Assembly: GCA_000955785.1 (NCBI GenBank)
Contig: JYOD01000026.1
Span: 1 to 64,000, forward strand
Source: Burkholderiaceae bacterium 16
GTDB taxonomy: Bacteria; Pseudomonadota; Gammaproteobacteria; Burkholderiales; Burkholderiaceae
Length of the DNA stretch: 64,000 nt
Direction of reading: 5' to 3'
Notes under the pieces: model-generated
What the model was told of the DNA's origin: nothing
Database searches by the model: none
What the model saw: the letters and a program-made list of their open reading frames with translations, nothing else
Part shown: positions 28,423 through 37,095 of the stretch, in pieces
Position numbering within the stretch: position 1 is the stretch's first letter
How the letters are laid out: every line of letters starts with the position of its first letter
Program-made: the position numbers and the translations under genes

Positions 28423-29466
28423 ATGGACATCGCGCAGCTATTAGCTTTCGCCGTCAAGAACAAGGCGTCCGATCTCCATCTCTCGGCAGACATGCCGCCG
28501 ATGGTGCGTATCCACGGCGACATGCGCCGCATCAACGTAGCGGCGATGGGCCACAAGGATGTCCACGCCCTCGTGTACGACATCATGAGCGACACCCAGC
28601 GCAAGCAGTATGAAGAGCGGCTGGAAATCGATTTTTCCTTCGAGATCTCCGGCCTTTCGCGCTTCCGGGTCAATGCATACAATACGCAGCGCGGCGCGGC
28701 CGCGGTGTTCCGGACCATTCCCTCCAAGGTTCTGACGCTGGAAGACCTGCGCGCGCCGGCGGTATTCGCCGACCTCTGCATGAAGCCGCGCGGCCTGGTG
28801 CTGGTGACCGGCCCGACCGGTTCAGGCAAGTCCACCACGCTGGCGGCGATGGTGGACCACCGCAACGATCACGACATGGGCCACATCCTCACGGTGGAAG
28901 ACCCGATCGAGTTCGTGCACACGTCCAAGAAGAGCCTGATCAACCAGCGCGAGCTGGGGCCGCACACGCACTCCTTTGCCAACGCGCTGCGCTCCGCCTT
29001 GCGCGAGGACCCCGACGTGGTGCTGGTGGGCGAACTGCGCGACCTGGAAACCATCCGGCTGGCGCTGACCGCGGCGGAAACCGGCCACCTGGTGTTTGCC
29101 ACGCTGCATACCAGTTCGGCGGCCAAGACCATCGACCGGATCGTCGACGTGTTCCCGCCCGAAGAGAAAGACATGGTGCGCACCATGCTGTCGGAGTCGC
29201 TCGAAGCGGTGATCTCGCAAACGCTGCTCAAGACGCGTGACGGCAATGGCCGTACCGCGGCGCACGAGATCATGATCGCCACGCCGGCGATCCGCCACCT
29301 GATCCGCGAGAACAAGATCGCCCAGATGTACTCGATGATGCAGACCAGCAGCGGGCTTGGCATGCAGACGCTGGACCAGTGCCTGTCGGACCTGATCAAG
29401 CGCGGGATGATCAGCTACAACGACGCACGCGCCATCGCCAAGAACCCCGATTCATTCACGGGCTGA
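28423..29466 (+). CDS. pilT: Type IV pilus retraction ATPase PilT
   Basis: PilT is the hexameric motor that pulls type IV pili back, driving twitching motility and DNA uptake. It is 347 residues. Walker A is TGPTGSGKSTT near residue 132, the Asp box is in LTVEDPIEFVH, Walker B is in LVGELRDLETI, and the His box is in TLHTSSAAKTIDR. The PilT-specific AIRHLIRENKI segment lies near residue 290. pilU follows after 34 bases. No pilin or other pilus genes are nearby. Confidence 0.97.
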   Translation: MDIAQLLAFAVKNKASDLHLSADMPPMVRIHGDMRRINVAAMGHKDVHALVYDIMSDTQRKQYEERLEIDFSFEISGLSRFRVNAYNTQRGAAAVFRTIPSKVLTLEDLRAPAVFADLCMKPRGLVLVTGPTGSGKSTTLAAMVDHRNDHDMGHILTVEDPIEFVHTSKKSLINQRELGPHTHSFANALRSALREDPDVVLVGELRDLETIRLALTAAETGHLVFATLHTSSAAKTIDRIVDVFPPEEKDMVRTMLSESLEAVISQTLLKTRDGNGRTAAHEIMIATPAIRHLIRENKIAQMYSMMQTSSGLGMQTLDQCLSDLIKRGMISYNDARAIAKNPDSFTG

Positions 29467-29500
29467 GGCGAGTCCGCCGCATCCAAACCAGGACAACGCC

Positions 29501-30640
29501 ATGCTCGATCGCGAATCCGCCGCCAAGTACATCAACGACCTGCTTGTGCTGATGGTCGGCAACCGCGGCTCGGACCTGTTCATCACCGCAGATTTTCCGC
29601 CCGCGATCAAGGTCGACGGCAAGATCACGCCGGTGTCGCAGCAGCCGCTCAATCCCACCCAGGCGCTCGACCTGGTGCGCTCGATCATGAATGAGCGCCA
29701 GACGGGCGAGTTCGAGGGCAGCCGAGAGTGCAACTTTGCCATCTCCGTGCCCAACGCCGGGCGCTTCCGGGTCTCGGCCTTTATCCAGCAGGGCAAGGCG
29801 GGCATGGTGGTGCGTACCATCAATACGCGCATTCCCTCGGTGGAAGATCTCGACCTGCCGCAGACGCTGCATGACATCGTGATGTCCAAGCGCGGCCTGG
29901 TGATCGTTACCGGCGCCACCGGCTCGGGCAAGTCGACTTCGCTGGCGGCCATGCTCGACCATCGCAACGCGCATTCCTACGGCCACATCATCACCATCGA
30001 GGACCCGATCGAATACGTGCACGCGCACCAGAACTGCATCGTCACGCAGCGCGAGGTCGGCATCGATACCGAGTCCTGGCACGTGGCGCTGAAGAACACC
30101 CTGCGCCAGGCACCCGACGTGATCCTGATCGGCGAAATCCGCGATCGCGAAACCATGGAATACGCGATGCAGTATGCGGAAACGGGCCACCTGTGCCTGG
30201 CCACGCTGCACGCCAACAACGCCAACCAGGCCATCGACCGAGTGGTCAACTTCTTCCCCGAGGAAAAGCGCCAGCAGTTGCTGATCGACCTGTCGCTCAA
30301 CCTGAAGGCGATGGTGTCGCAGCGCCTGTTGCCGCGCAAGGGGCAGAAGGGCCGCGTGCCGGCGGTGGAAATCATGATCGGCACGCCGATGGTGGCCGAC
30401 CTGATCTTCAAGGGCGAGATCCACGCGTTGAAGGAAGTCATCAAGAAATCGCGCGAGCAGGGCATGGTCTCGTTCGACCAGGCGCTGTTCGACCTGTACG
30501 AGGCCGGCAAGATCAGCTACGAAGACGCGCTGCGAAACGCCGACTCGCTCAACGACCTGCGGCTGATGATCAAGCTGCACGGCACCCTGGACCGCGAGAC
30601 CGACCTTGGCGCCGGCACCGAACACCTGAATGTGATCTGA
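29501..30640 (+). CDS. pilU: PilT-dependent retraction ATPase PilU
   Basis: PilU is a PilT paralogue that adds force to pilus retraction but usually needs PilT. It is 379 residues. Walker A is TGATGSGKSTS near residue 142, the Asp box is in TIEDPIEYVHAH, Walker B is in LIGEIRDRETM, and the His box is in TLHANNANQAIDR. The C-terminal extension beyond residue 345 (DDLRLMIKL region and an acidic tail) is the main difference from PilT, as expected for PilU. It is in an operon with pilT. Confidence 0.95.
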   Translation: MLDRESAAKYINDLLVLMVGNRGSDLFITADFPPAIKVDGKITPVSQQPLNPTQALDLVRSIMNERQTGEFEGSRECNFAISVPNAGRFRVSAFIQQGKAGMVVRTINTRIPSVEDLDLPQTLHDIVMSKRGLVIVTGATGSGKSTSLAAMLDHRNAHSYGHIITIEDPIEYVHAHQNCIVTQREVGIDTESWHVALKNTLRQAPDVILIGEIRDRETMEYAMQYAETGHLCLATLHANNANQAIDRVVNFFPEEKRQQLLIDLSLNLKAMVSQRLLPRKGQKGRVPAVEIMIGTPMVADLIFKGEIHALKEVIKKSREQGMVSFDQALFDLYEAGKISYEDALRNADSLNDLRLMIKLHGTLDRETDLGAGTEHLNVI

Positions 30641-30721
30641 TCTACTGCCGGCGCGGCGCTTGCGGAACTAGTACACTGTCTGCGCCGCCGGCACTCCGCC
30701 GCGCCACCAGAGGAGCCCGCC

Positions 30722-31213
30722 ATGAGCAACGTCTACCAGTTCGAAGCCAGTTCCCTTGCCGGCCAGCCGGTACCGCTGTCGCAATTCAGCGGCAAGGTGC
30801 TGCTGATCGTGAATACCGCCAGCGAGTGCGGCTTCACGCCGCAATACGCCGGCCTGCAGGCACTGCAGGAGCAGTTCGCGCAAAGCGGCCTGGAAGTGCT
30901 GGGTTTTCCCTGCAACCAGTTCGGCAAGCAGGAGCCGGGCGACGCCGGGCAGATCGGCCAGTTCTGCGAGTCGCGCTTTCACGTCACCTTCCCGATGTTC
31001 GGCAAGATCGACGTCAATGGCGCCAACGCGCATCCGCTGTATCGCTGGCTGACTTCCGAGAAGCCGGGCGTGCTCGGCCTGGAAGCGATCAAGTGGAATT
31101 TCACCAAGTTCCTGCTGCGCCGCGATGGCACGGTGTTCAAGCGCTACGCGCCCACCACCAAGCCCGAGGACATCAAGGGCGACATCGAGAAGCTGCTGGC
31201 CGATCCGGCCTAG
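30722..31213 (+). CDS. Glutathione peroxidase family protein
   Basis: This 163-residue thiol peroxidase of the GPx/BtuE family has a thioredoxin fold and no signal peptide. The peroxidatic cysteine is Cys36 in NTASECGFTPQY. The tetrad partners are in FPCNQFGKQEPG and IKWNFTKFL. Bacterial members reduce hydroperoxides with thioredoxin or glutathione. The ribosome site is AGGAG. It lies 81 bases after pilU and converges with the WYL regulator 10 bases downstream. Confidence 0.94.
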   Translation: MSNVYQFEASSLAGQPVPLSQFSGKVLLIVNTASECGFTPQYAGLQALQEQFAQSGLEVLGFPCNQFGKQEPGDAGQIGQFCESRFHVTFPMFGKIDVNGANAHPLYRWLTSEKPGVLGLEAIKWNFTKFLLRRDGTVFKRYAPTTKPEDIKGDIEKLLADPA

Positions 31214-31223
31214 TACACGGCGC

Positions 31224-31913
31224 CTAGCCGCTGGTCTGCTGCACTGCGCGCAGGAAGCCGTTGAGCGAGCGGTCCGGCGTTTCGTGGAAGCGTTCGTCCA
31301 GCATGACGATGCCGCGGCAACGGTCCAGCCGGAAGCTGCGGTAATCGGTGCGCGTGGTGCACCATGCGGCCAGCAGCCAGCTATTGCCCCAGAAGAACAG
31401 GCCCAGCGGCTGCACGATGCGGTCGGTAGCACGCTGTTGCGCGTCGGTGTAGTCCAGGCGCAGCAGGCGCTGCGCGTTCATGGCGCCGTGCACCACGTCA
31501 AAGGCGTCGCGCACCTGCGGATGATTGACGAATTCCGGGGCGAACACCCGGCTTTGCTGCGCCGCGTGACGCCGCGCCGGCGGCAGCGCCGCCACCAGTT
31601 TCTCCAGCGCGGGATCGGCCGCGGCGGCCAGCGCGCCGCCGCCCCAGGCCTTGAGCAGCCGCAGCCCGGCCACCAGCGCTTCGACTTCGATCGCGGTGAA
31701 CATCAGCGGAGGGACGTCATAGTCGGCCCGCAACCGGTAGCCGATGCCCGCTTCGCCCTCGACCGGCACGCCCGACAGCGACAGTGCCTGGATATCCCGG
31801 TACACCGTGCGCTCGGAAACCCCGAGCCGCTGCGCCAGCAGCGCCGCCGTGGTCAGGCGGCGCCCGCGTAGTACCTGGACAATCTGGAAAAGGCGGTCGG
31901 CACGGCGGCTCAT
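31224..31913 (-). CDS. YafY-type transcriptional regulator with WYL domain
   Basis: This is a 229-residue regulator. Residues 1-60 form a DeoR-like winged helix (RADRLFQIVQVL, then LAQRLGVSERTVYRDIQAL). The rest is a WYL-type sensor region (LRLDYTDAQQRATDRIVQPLGLFFWGNSWLLAAWC), with the core tryptophan replaced in part. WYL domains bind nucleic acid or small ligands. It lies 54 bases after a VOC-family gene on the same strand, so the pair may be co-transcribed, and it may control that gene. The signal is unknown. Confidence 0.9.
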   Translation of the reverse strand: MSRRADRLFQIVQVLRGRRLTTAALLAQRLGVSERTVYRDIQALSLSGVPVEGEAGIGYRLRADYDVPPLMFTAIEVEALVAGLRLLKAWGGGALAAAADPALEKLVAALPPARRHAAQQSRVFAPEFVNHPQVRDAFDVVHGAMNAQRLLRLDYTDAQQRATDRIVQPLGLFFWGNSWLLAAWCTTRTDYRSFRLDRCRGIVMLDERFHETPDRSLNGFLRAVQQTSG

Positions 31914-31967
31914 TGAGGTTTCATCTTGGTTCTACGCGGGTATCGGCAAAACGGTCGCAGCCACCGC

Positions 31968-32333
31968 CTAGCCGGCCAGGGGCTGGTGCAGGCCCACGCG
32001 GTTGCCTTCGCTGTCGATGATATGCGCAATATGGCCGATATCGCCGGGCAGTTGCAGCGGGCCGAATACCGTCTTGCCACCGGCGGCCTGCACGCGCGCC
32101 AGCAGCGCCGTGAGTTGCGGCGCGTGCAGGTAGGGCAGGCAGCCATCGGCTGATGGCCGGAAGCCTTCGCCGGCCACCAGTGCGCCGCCAGGCACATGGC
32201 TGGCAAAGACGGCCATGTCGATTTGCGCCATGGTCTCGCGCTTGAGGGTGGCTTCGAACACCTGTTCGTAGAAGCGGATCGCGCGCTGCATATCGGCGAC
32301 GGGGATTTCAAGCCAGTTGATCAGTCCGCTCAT
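31968..32333 (-). CDS. VOC family (glyoxalase-fold) protein
   Basis: This 121-residue protein has one glyoxalase/bleomycin-resistance fold: INWLEIPVADMQRAIRFYEQVF opens the first beta-alpha-beta-beta-beta unit, and GPLQLPGDIGHIAHIIDSEGNRVGLHQP closes the second. This belongs to the group like PhnB/YdeM with unknown substrate. ATG 32333 is chosen because it starts the domain at once. Earlier in-frame codons give only unconvincing sequence. It precedes the WYL regulator. Confidence 0.88.
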   Translation of the reverse strand: MSGLINWLEIPVADMQRAIRFYEQVFEATLKRETMAQIDMAVFASHVPGGALVAGEGFRPSADGCLPYLHAPQLTALLARVQAAGGKTVFGPLQLPGDIGHIAHIIDSEGNRVGLHQPLAG

Positions 32334-32407
32334 GATGGTCTCTCTCGGGAGGTGATGGAGGGACGGATCATGCGCGGGGGCTACTGACAACGTCCTGTCA
32401 GCAGGGA

Positions 32408-33133
32408 TCAGCGCGGCATCCACGCCGCCAGCATCGGCACCATCACGGCGGTCAGCACGCCGTTCAGGCCCATGCCGAGCGCGGCGAAGGCGCCGGCCTC
32501 CTGGTTGACCTGGAAGGCGCGCGCGGTGCCGATGCCGTGCGCCGCCACGCCGGTGGCGAAGCCGCGCACGGTGTAGTCGGAAATGCGCAACAGATTGAGC
32601 AGCTTGGTGGCGCTGACCGCGCCGATGATGCCCGTACCCATCACCAGCACGGCGGTGAGCGAGGGCAGGCCGCCGATCTTCTCGGCCACGCCCATGGCGA
32701 TGGGAATGGTGACCGACTTGGGCGCGAGCGAGCGCATCGTCTCGGGCGAAGCACCCAGCAGCCAGGCGATGCCCACGGCGGATATCACAGCCACCAGCGA
32801 GCCAGCCAGCAGTCCGCCCAGCAGCGGCAGCACATGCCGGCGCAGCTTGGGCAGTTGCATGTAGAGCGGCACCGCCAGCGCGACGGTGGCCGGCCCCAGC
32901 AGGAAGTGGACGAACTGCGCGCCGTCGAAATACGTCTTGTACGGCGTGCCGGTCACCGTCAGCAGCGTGACCAGGATGGCCACCGCGATCATCACGGGAT
33001 TGGCCAGCGGCGAAAAACGCGCGCGTTCGTAGACGCGGAACGCGAACACATAGGCCAGCAGCGTGGCGGTCAGCCCCAGTAGTGGGCTGGCGGCCAGGTA
33101 GACCCAGATCTCGTTGAGGCGAGGCGTCATCAT
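32408..33133 (-). CDS. lrgB: LrgB/CidB family membrane protein
   Basis: This 241-residue LrgB-family protein has about seven membrane helices. Typical segments are LLGPATVALAVPLY, SLAPKSVTIPIAMGVAEKIGG, and GVAAHGIGTARAF. In Staphylococcus the LrgAB and CidAB pairs affect autolysis. The plant relative PLGG1 carries glycolate and glycerate, and Bacillus relatives carry pyruvate. It overlaps lrgA by four bases. The pair follows glcDEF on the same strand, which favours transport of glycolate or a related acid. Confidence 0.9.
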   Translation of the reverse strand: MMTPRLNEIWVYLAASPLLGLTATLLAYVFAFRVYERARFSPLANPVMIAVAILVTLLTVTGTPYKTYFDGAQFVHFLLGPATVALAVPLYMQLPKLRRHVLPLLGGLLAGSLVAVISAVGIAWLLGASPETMRSLAPKSVTIPIAMGVAEKIGGLPSLTAVLVMGTGIIGAVSATKLLNLLRISDYTVRGFATGVAAHGIGTARAFQVNQEAGAFAALGMGLNGVLTAVMVPMLAAWMPR

Positions 33134-33513
33134 GCCTGTTCTCCCGGCGCCGCAGGCGCGGCGGCCTCGGGCGGCTTCGCCTTGCCCATCAGGGCACGCG
33201 CCACCAGCGCCGTGGTAGCGATCGCAAGCCACGTGGAGAGCACCAGCGCCACCACGATCGGCATCCATTCCCCGCCGATGCGATGTGCATGCACCATGAT
33301 GCCCACGCCGGCCGGCACGAACAGCAGCGACAGGTGCTTGAGCAGTTCGGACGTGGTGCCCTGGATCACCGGCAGCAGCCGGTCGTCGAAGGTGAGCCAG
33401 CCGAACAGCAGGATCATGCCGATCACCGGGCCGGGCACGGGCAGGCTCAGGGCGTAGCTGAGCGCCTCCCCGACGGATTGGAAGACCAGGAGGATGGCAA
33501 AGGTTTGAAGCAT
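33130..33513 (-). CDS. lrgA: LrgA/CidA family membrane protein
   Basis: This is a 127-residue holin-like LrgA family protein with four membrane helices. Family segments are LLVFQSVGEALSYAL, VPGPVIGMILLF, and LLFVPAGVGIMVH. ATG 33513 (MLQTFAILLVF) starts the first helix directly. The longer in-frame start at 33555 would add a basic, unconvincing tail. The C-terminus is Ala/Pro-rich. It works as a pair with LrgB. It begins 174 bases after glcF. Confidence 0.88.
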   Translation of the reverse strand: MLQTFAILLVFQSVGEALSYALSLPVPGPVIGMILLFGWLTFDDRLLPVIQGTTSELLKHLSLLFVPAGVGIMVHAHRIGGEWMPIVVALVLSTWLAIATTALVARALMGKAKPPEAAAPAAPGEQA

Positions 33514-33687
33514 GAGAGAGCGGGGCGCGGACAGCCGGGATTGGAGCCCTCGCATGGTAACTCGTAGTGGCCTCTTCTGGCAGCGGGTTTGCGCCCCTCT
33601 CTCGCTTGCGCGGGAGGGCGCGACGGCCAGCGCTGTGCCAGACGCCGTGGGCGCAGCCGGTCAGCTTCGTCCCGGGCTTCGGGCCAC

Positions 33688-34944
33688 TTACCCCAACATC
33701 CGGTCCACCAGTTCGATCCAGTGCATCACCGGCGTTCCGGTGCCGCTTTGCAGATGCGTGATGCAGCCGATATTCGCCGAGACAATGGCCTGCGGCCCCG
33801 AAGCCTGCAGGTTGGCGAGCTTTTCATCCCGCAAGCGGTACGACAACTCCGGCTGCAGCACCGAATACGTGCCCGCGGAGCCGCAGCACAAGTGGCTGTC
33901 GGCGCAGAGCTTGACATCCACGCCCAGGCCGGTCAGCAACGCCTCCACCTTGCCGCGGATCTGCTGGCCGTGCTGTAGCGTGCAGGGCGGATGGTAGGCG
34001 ACCCGCTGGCCGTTGCCGCTCTTGCCCTCCCGTGCCTCGGTGGTGAGGGCCTGCAGTGTGTCGGAAAAATCCGGCAGCAGCTCCGACAGATCCTTGGTCA
34101 GCGCCGAGATCTGGCGCGCGCGCTCCGCATAGCGCGCATCGTTGCGCAGCAGGTGCCCGTACTCCTTGACCATCACGCCGCAGCCCGACGCCGTCATCAC
34201 GATGGCCTCGGCGCCCGCTTGCACCGCCGGCCACCAGGCGTCGATATTGCGCCGCATATTGTCGAGGCCGCCGTCGTGGTCGCCGGTGTGATAGCGCACC
34301 GCGCCGCAACAGCCGGCCTCGCGCGCCACGACAAGCTGCACGCCGAGGCGGTCGAACACGCGGGCCGTGGCGGCATTGATGTTGGGCGACATCGATGGCT
34401 GCACGCAACCGTCGAGCAACAGCATCTTGCGCGCATGCGTGTTGTGCGGCCAGACTCCGGCATCCACCGGCTGCGGCACCTTGTTGCGCAGGGCCAGCGG
34501 CAGCAGCGGCCGGAAACGCTGGCCCAGGCGCATGGCCGGCCCGAACAGCGCGGGCCGGGTCATGCTCTCGCGCAGCGCCCAACGCGCGAACCGCTCGCGC
34601 GCGGGGCGATGGATGCCTTGCGCTTCGAGACGGTCATCGACGACCTTGCGGCCGATATCGACCAGCCTGCCGTACTTCACGCCCGAAGGGCAGGTCGATT
34701 CGCAGTTGCGGCAGGTCAGGCAGCGGTCCAGGTGCAGGCGCGTGCTTTCCGTAACGGGCTGGCCCTCCAGCACCTGCTTCATCAGGTAGATGCGGCCGCG
34801 CGGCCCGTCCAGTTCGTCGCCGAGCAATTGGTAGGTGGGACAGGTCGCGGTGCAGAAGCCGCAATGCACGCATTTGCCGACGATGGACTTGGCTTCTTCG
34901 CCGTCGGGCGTGTCGCGCAGGAAATCGGCCAGGGTGGTTTGCAT
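33688..34944 (-). CDS. glcF: Glycolate oxidase iron-sulfur subunit GlcF
   Basis: GlcF is the electron-transfer subunit of the membrane-linked GlcDEF glycolate dehydrogenase. It is 418 residues. Two 4Fe-4S motifs are near residues 25 and 75: CVHCGFCTATCP and CLTCRNCESTCP. Two CCG domains follow, with AGCCGAVRYH and LCCGSAGTYS. Electrons go on to the quinone pool. It is the third glc gene of the cluster, 55 bases after glcE. Confidence 0.96.
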   Translation of the reverse strand: MQTTLADFLRDTPDGEEAKSIVGKCVHCGFCTATCPTYQLLGDELDGPRGRIYLMKQVLEGQPVTESTRLHLDRCLTCRNCESTCPSGVKYGRLVDIGRKVVDDRLEAQGIHRPARERFARWALRESMTRPALFGPAMRLGQRFRPLLPLALRNKVPQPVDAGVWPHNTHARKMLLLDGCVQPSMSPNINAATARVFDRLGVQLVVAREAGCCGAVRYHTGDHDGGLDNMRRNIDAWWPAVQAGAEAIVMTASGCGVMVKEYGHLLRNDARYAERARQISALTKDLSELLPDFSDTLQALTTEAREGKSGNGQRVAYHPPCTLQHGQQIRGKVEALLTGLGVDVKLCADSHLCCGSAGTYSVLQPELSYRLRDEKLANLQASGPQAIVSANIGCITHLQSGTGTPVMHWIELVDRMLG

Positions 34945-34999
34945 GGTTCGGGGACTCTCTGGTGCCTTGGCTGGGGATCGGAAGGGCGTGGCGCGTGGC

Positions 35000-36115
35000 T
35001 CAGAGGCCGGCGTACATGCGCTGCGGGTTGAAGATGCCGGCGGGGTCGAAGCTGGCCTTGAGGCGCTGGTGGATGGCGGCCAGCGGCGCCGACAGCGGCG
35101 TGAACACGCCCACCGACTTGTCGCCGTTGCGGAACAGCGTGGCGTGGCCGCCGGCGGCCTTCGCGGCGGCGCGCACGATGGTGCCGTCAGCGGCGCTATC
35201 GGCGCCGCCCAGCCACCAGCGCTGGCCGCCGCCCCATTCGATCAGTTGCCCGCCGGGCAGAGCCAGCGGCGCGGCGGTGGTGGGCACGGCAATGCGCCAC
35301 AGGGCCCGGCCGGCTTGCACCGGGGCGAAGAAGAGATGGTTCTGCTCGCGCAGCGCGCGCCACAGCGCATCGGCTTCGCCGGGTTCAACGGCTTCGCCGC
35401 CAAGCCGCGCGCGGGCGGCACGCAGCGCCGCCGCCGCACCCGACAGGCGCAGGTGCAGCACGCCGTCGTGCCACGCCGAAGCGGCAATCGGCAGCGGCTG
35501 GCCGCCCCATTGGTTGAGACGGTCCAGCGCCTCGGCCTCGCCCAGCGCAAAGCGCAGCGTGGCGTCGTCGAATGGCACAGGCAGGACCTTGAGCGAGACT
35601 TCCAGGATCAGCCCCAGCGTGCCGAGCGATCCCGACATCAGGCGCGATACGTCGTAACCGGCCACGTTCTTCATCACCTGGCCGCCGAAATTCAGGATGT
35701 CGCCGCGGCCGTCCATCACCTGCGTGCCCAGCACGAAATCGCGCAGCGCGCCGACCGCCTGCCGGCGCGGGCCGGACAGGCCCGCGGCCACCGCGCCGCC
35801 GAGGGTTGCCACGTCGCCCCCACTGGCGCCCGTGCTGAAATGCGGTGGCTCGAAGGCGAGCATCTGGCGCCGCTCCGCCAGCGCCGCCTCGATCTCCGCC
35901 AGCGGCGTGCCGCAGCGCGCGGTGATGACCAGTTCGGGCGGGTCGTAATCGACGATGCCGCTATAGGCGCGCGTGTCGAGCACATCCCCCTGCAATTGCT
36001 GGCCGTAGAAATCCTTGCTGCCGCCGCCCCGCAGGCGCAGCGGCGCGCGCGTGTCGGTGGCGTGCCGGATGGCGTCGCGAAATGCGGTGAGGGTGGCTTG
36101 CAGGTCGGCTGGCAT
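35000..36115 (-). CDS. glcE: Glycolate oxidase FAD-binding subunit GlcE
   Basis: GlcE is the shorter flavin subunit of glycolate dehydrogenase, 371 residues. The FAD-binding PCMH domain is seen in the first half: LRLRGGGSKDFYG, HFSTGASGGDVATLGGAVAAGLSGPRR, GQVMKNVAGYDVSRLMSGSLG (quoted in parts). The C-terminus NPQRMYAGL is the usual flavoprotein ending. It lies between the ion-channel gene (30 bases upstream) and glcF. Confidence 0.95.
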   Translation of the reverse strand: MPADLQATLTAFRDAIRHATDTRAPLRLRGGGSKDFYGQQLQGDVLDTRAYSGIVDYDPPELVITARCGTPLAEIEAALAERRQMLAFEPPHFSTGASGGDVATLGGAVAAGLSGPRRQAVGALRDFVLGTQVMDGRGDILNFGGQVMKNVAGYDVSRLMSGSLGTLGLILEVSLKVLPVPFDDATLRFALGEAEALDRLNQWGGQPLPIAASAWHDGVLHLRLSGAAAALRAARARLGGEAVEPGEADALWRALREQNHLFFAPVQAGRALWRIAVPTTAAPLALPGGQLIEWGGGQRWWLGGADSAADGTIVRAAAKAAGGHATLFRNGDKSVGVFTPLSAPLAAIHQRLKASFDPAGIFNPQRMYAGL

Positions 36116-36145
36116 GGTGGCTGGCTGGGGTTGGCGTGAATGAGA

Positions 36146-37093
36146 TCAGGCGGAAGAAGACGGGCGGTCCGGTGGCGCGCCGGGCGCGATCTGCGCGCGC
36201 TCGCTCTCGTCCTGGTATTGCGGCAGCGCGTTGCCGCAGTGCTTGCAGTAGGCGGCGTCGGGATCGTGCCCTTCAGTCAGGCAATGGTTGCAGGTGCGCG
36301 TTGTCAGCGGCCGCTTCATGATGCTAGCGGCCAGCTCTGCGCCGACGATGCCGGTCGGGAAGGCAATGATGCCGTAGCCCAGCAGGATGGTCAGCGAGGT
36401 GATGAACTGGCCCAGCGGGGTCTTGGGCACCATGTCGCCGAAACCCGTGGTGGTCAGCGTTACCACCGCCCAGTACATGCTTACGGGGATGCTGGTGAAG
36501 CCATGCTGCGGGCCTTCCACCACGTACATCACCGTGCCAAGGATCACGGTGATGATGAACACGGTGCCGAGGAAGACGAAGATCTTGCGCCGGCTGTTGG
36601 CCAGCGCGCGATACAGGATCTGCGCTTCTTCGAAGTACACCGTCAGCTTGAGAATCCGGAACACGCGCAGCAGCCGCAGCAGGCGCACATCGATCAGGAA
36701 GGCCAGCTCCGGTACGAAGAAGGCGAGCCAGGTCGGGATGATCGACAGGAAGTCGATCACGCCGAAGAAGCTGAACACATAGCGCAAGGGACGCCGCACC
36801 ACCAGGATGCGCATCACGTACTCGGCGGTGAACAGCAGCGTGAACAGCCATTCCAGCACGGTGAAAATCCGGCCCAGCCGCAGGCTGATCGCCGGCAGGC
36901 TGTCGAACACGACGATCAGCACGCTGGCGACGATGGCCACCAGCAGGGTGATATCAAACAGGCGGCCGTAGCGCGTGTCAGCTTCGAAAATGATGGTGTA
37001 CCAGCGCTCGCGCCAGCCCGATTCGGGCTTGCCCAGGCGCTGGCGGGTTTGCGCGCTGCTGTGGGCGCGCTGTGTGGCGTTTTGACCGGGCAT
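36146..37093 (-). CDS. Six-TM voltage-gated-type potassium channel with zinc ribbon
   Basis: This is a 315-residue ion channel. Helices S1-S4 lie at about residues 45-155, with an arginine-bearing S4 (DVRLLRLLRVFRILKL). The pore loop and S6 follow, with selectivity filter TLTTTGFGDM. The cytoplasmic tail ends in a zinc-ribbon-like CNHCLTEGHDPDAAYCKHCG (four cysteines). The gene starts only two bases after the glcD stop and runs in the same direction, so translation is surely coupled. Such a channel inside a glycolate oxidase operon may balance charge. The start ATG 37093 is chosen from that spacing. Upstream in-frame sequence overlaps glcD and looks like shadow. Confidence 0.92.
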   Translation of the reverse strand: MPGQNATQRAHSSAQTRQRLGKPESGWRERWYTIIFEADTRYGRLFDITLLVAIVASVLIVVFDSLPAISLRLGRIFTVLEWLFTLLFTAEYVMRILVVRRPLRYVFSFFGVIDFLSIIPTWLAFFVPELAFLIDVRLLRLLRVFRILKLTVYFEEAQILYRALANSRRKIFVFLGTVFIITVILGTVMYVVEGPQHGFTSIPVSMYWAVVTLTTTGFGDMVPKTPLGQFITSLTILLGYGIIAFPTGIVGAELAASIMKRPLTTRTCNHCLTEGHDPDAAYCKHCGNALPQYQDESERAQIAPGAPPDRPSSSA

Positions 37094-37095
37094 GT

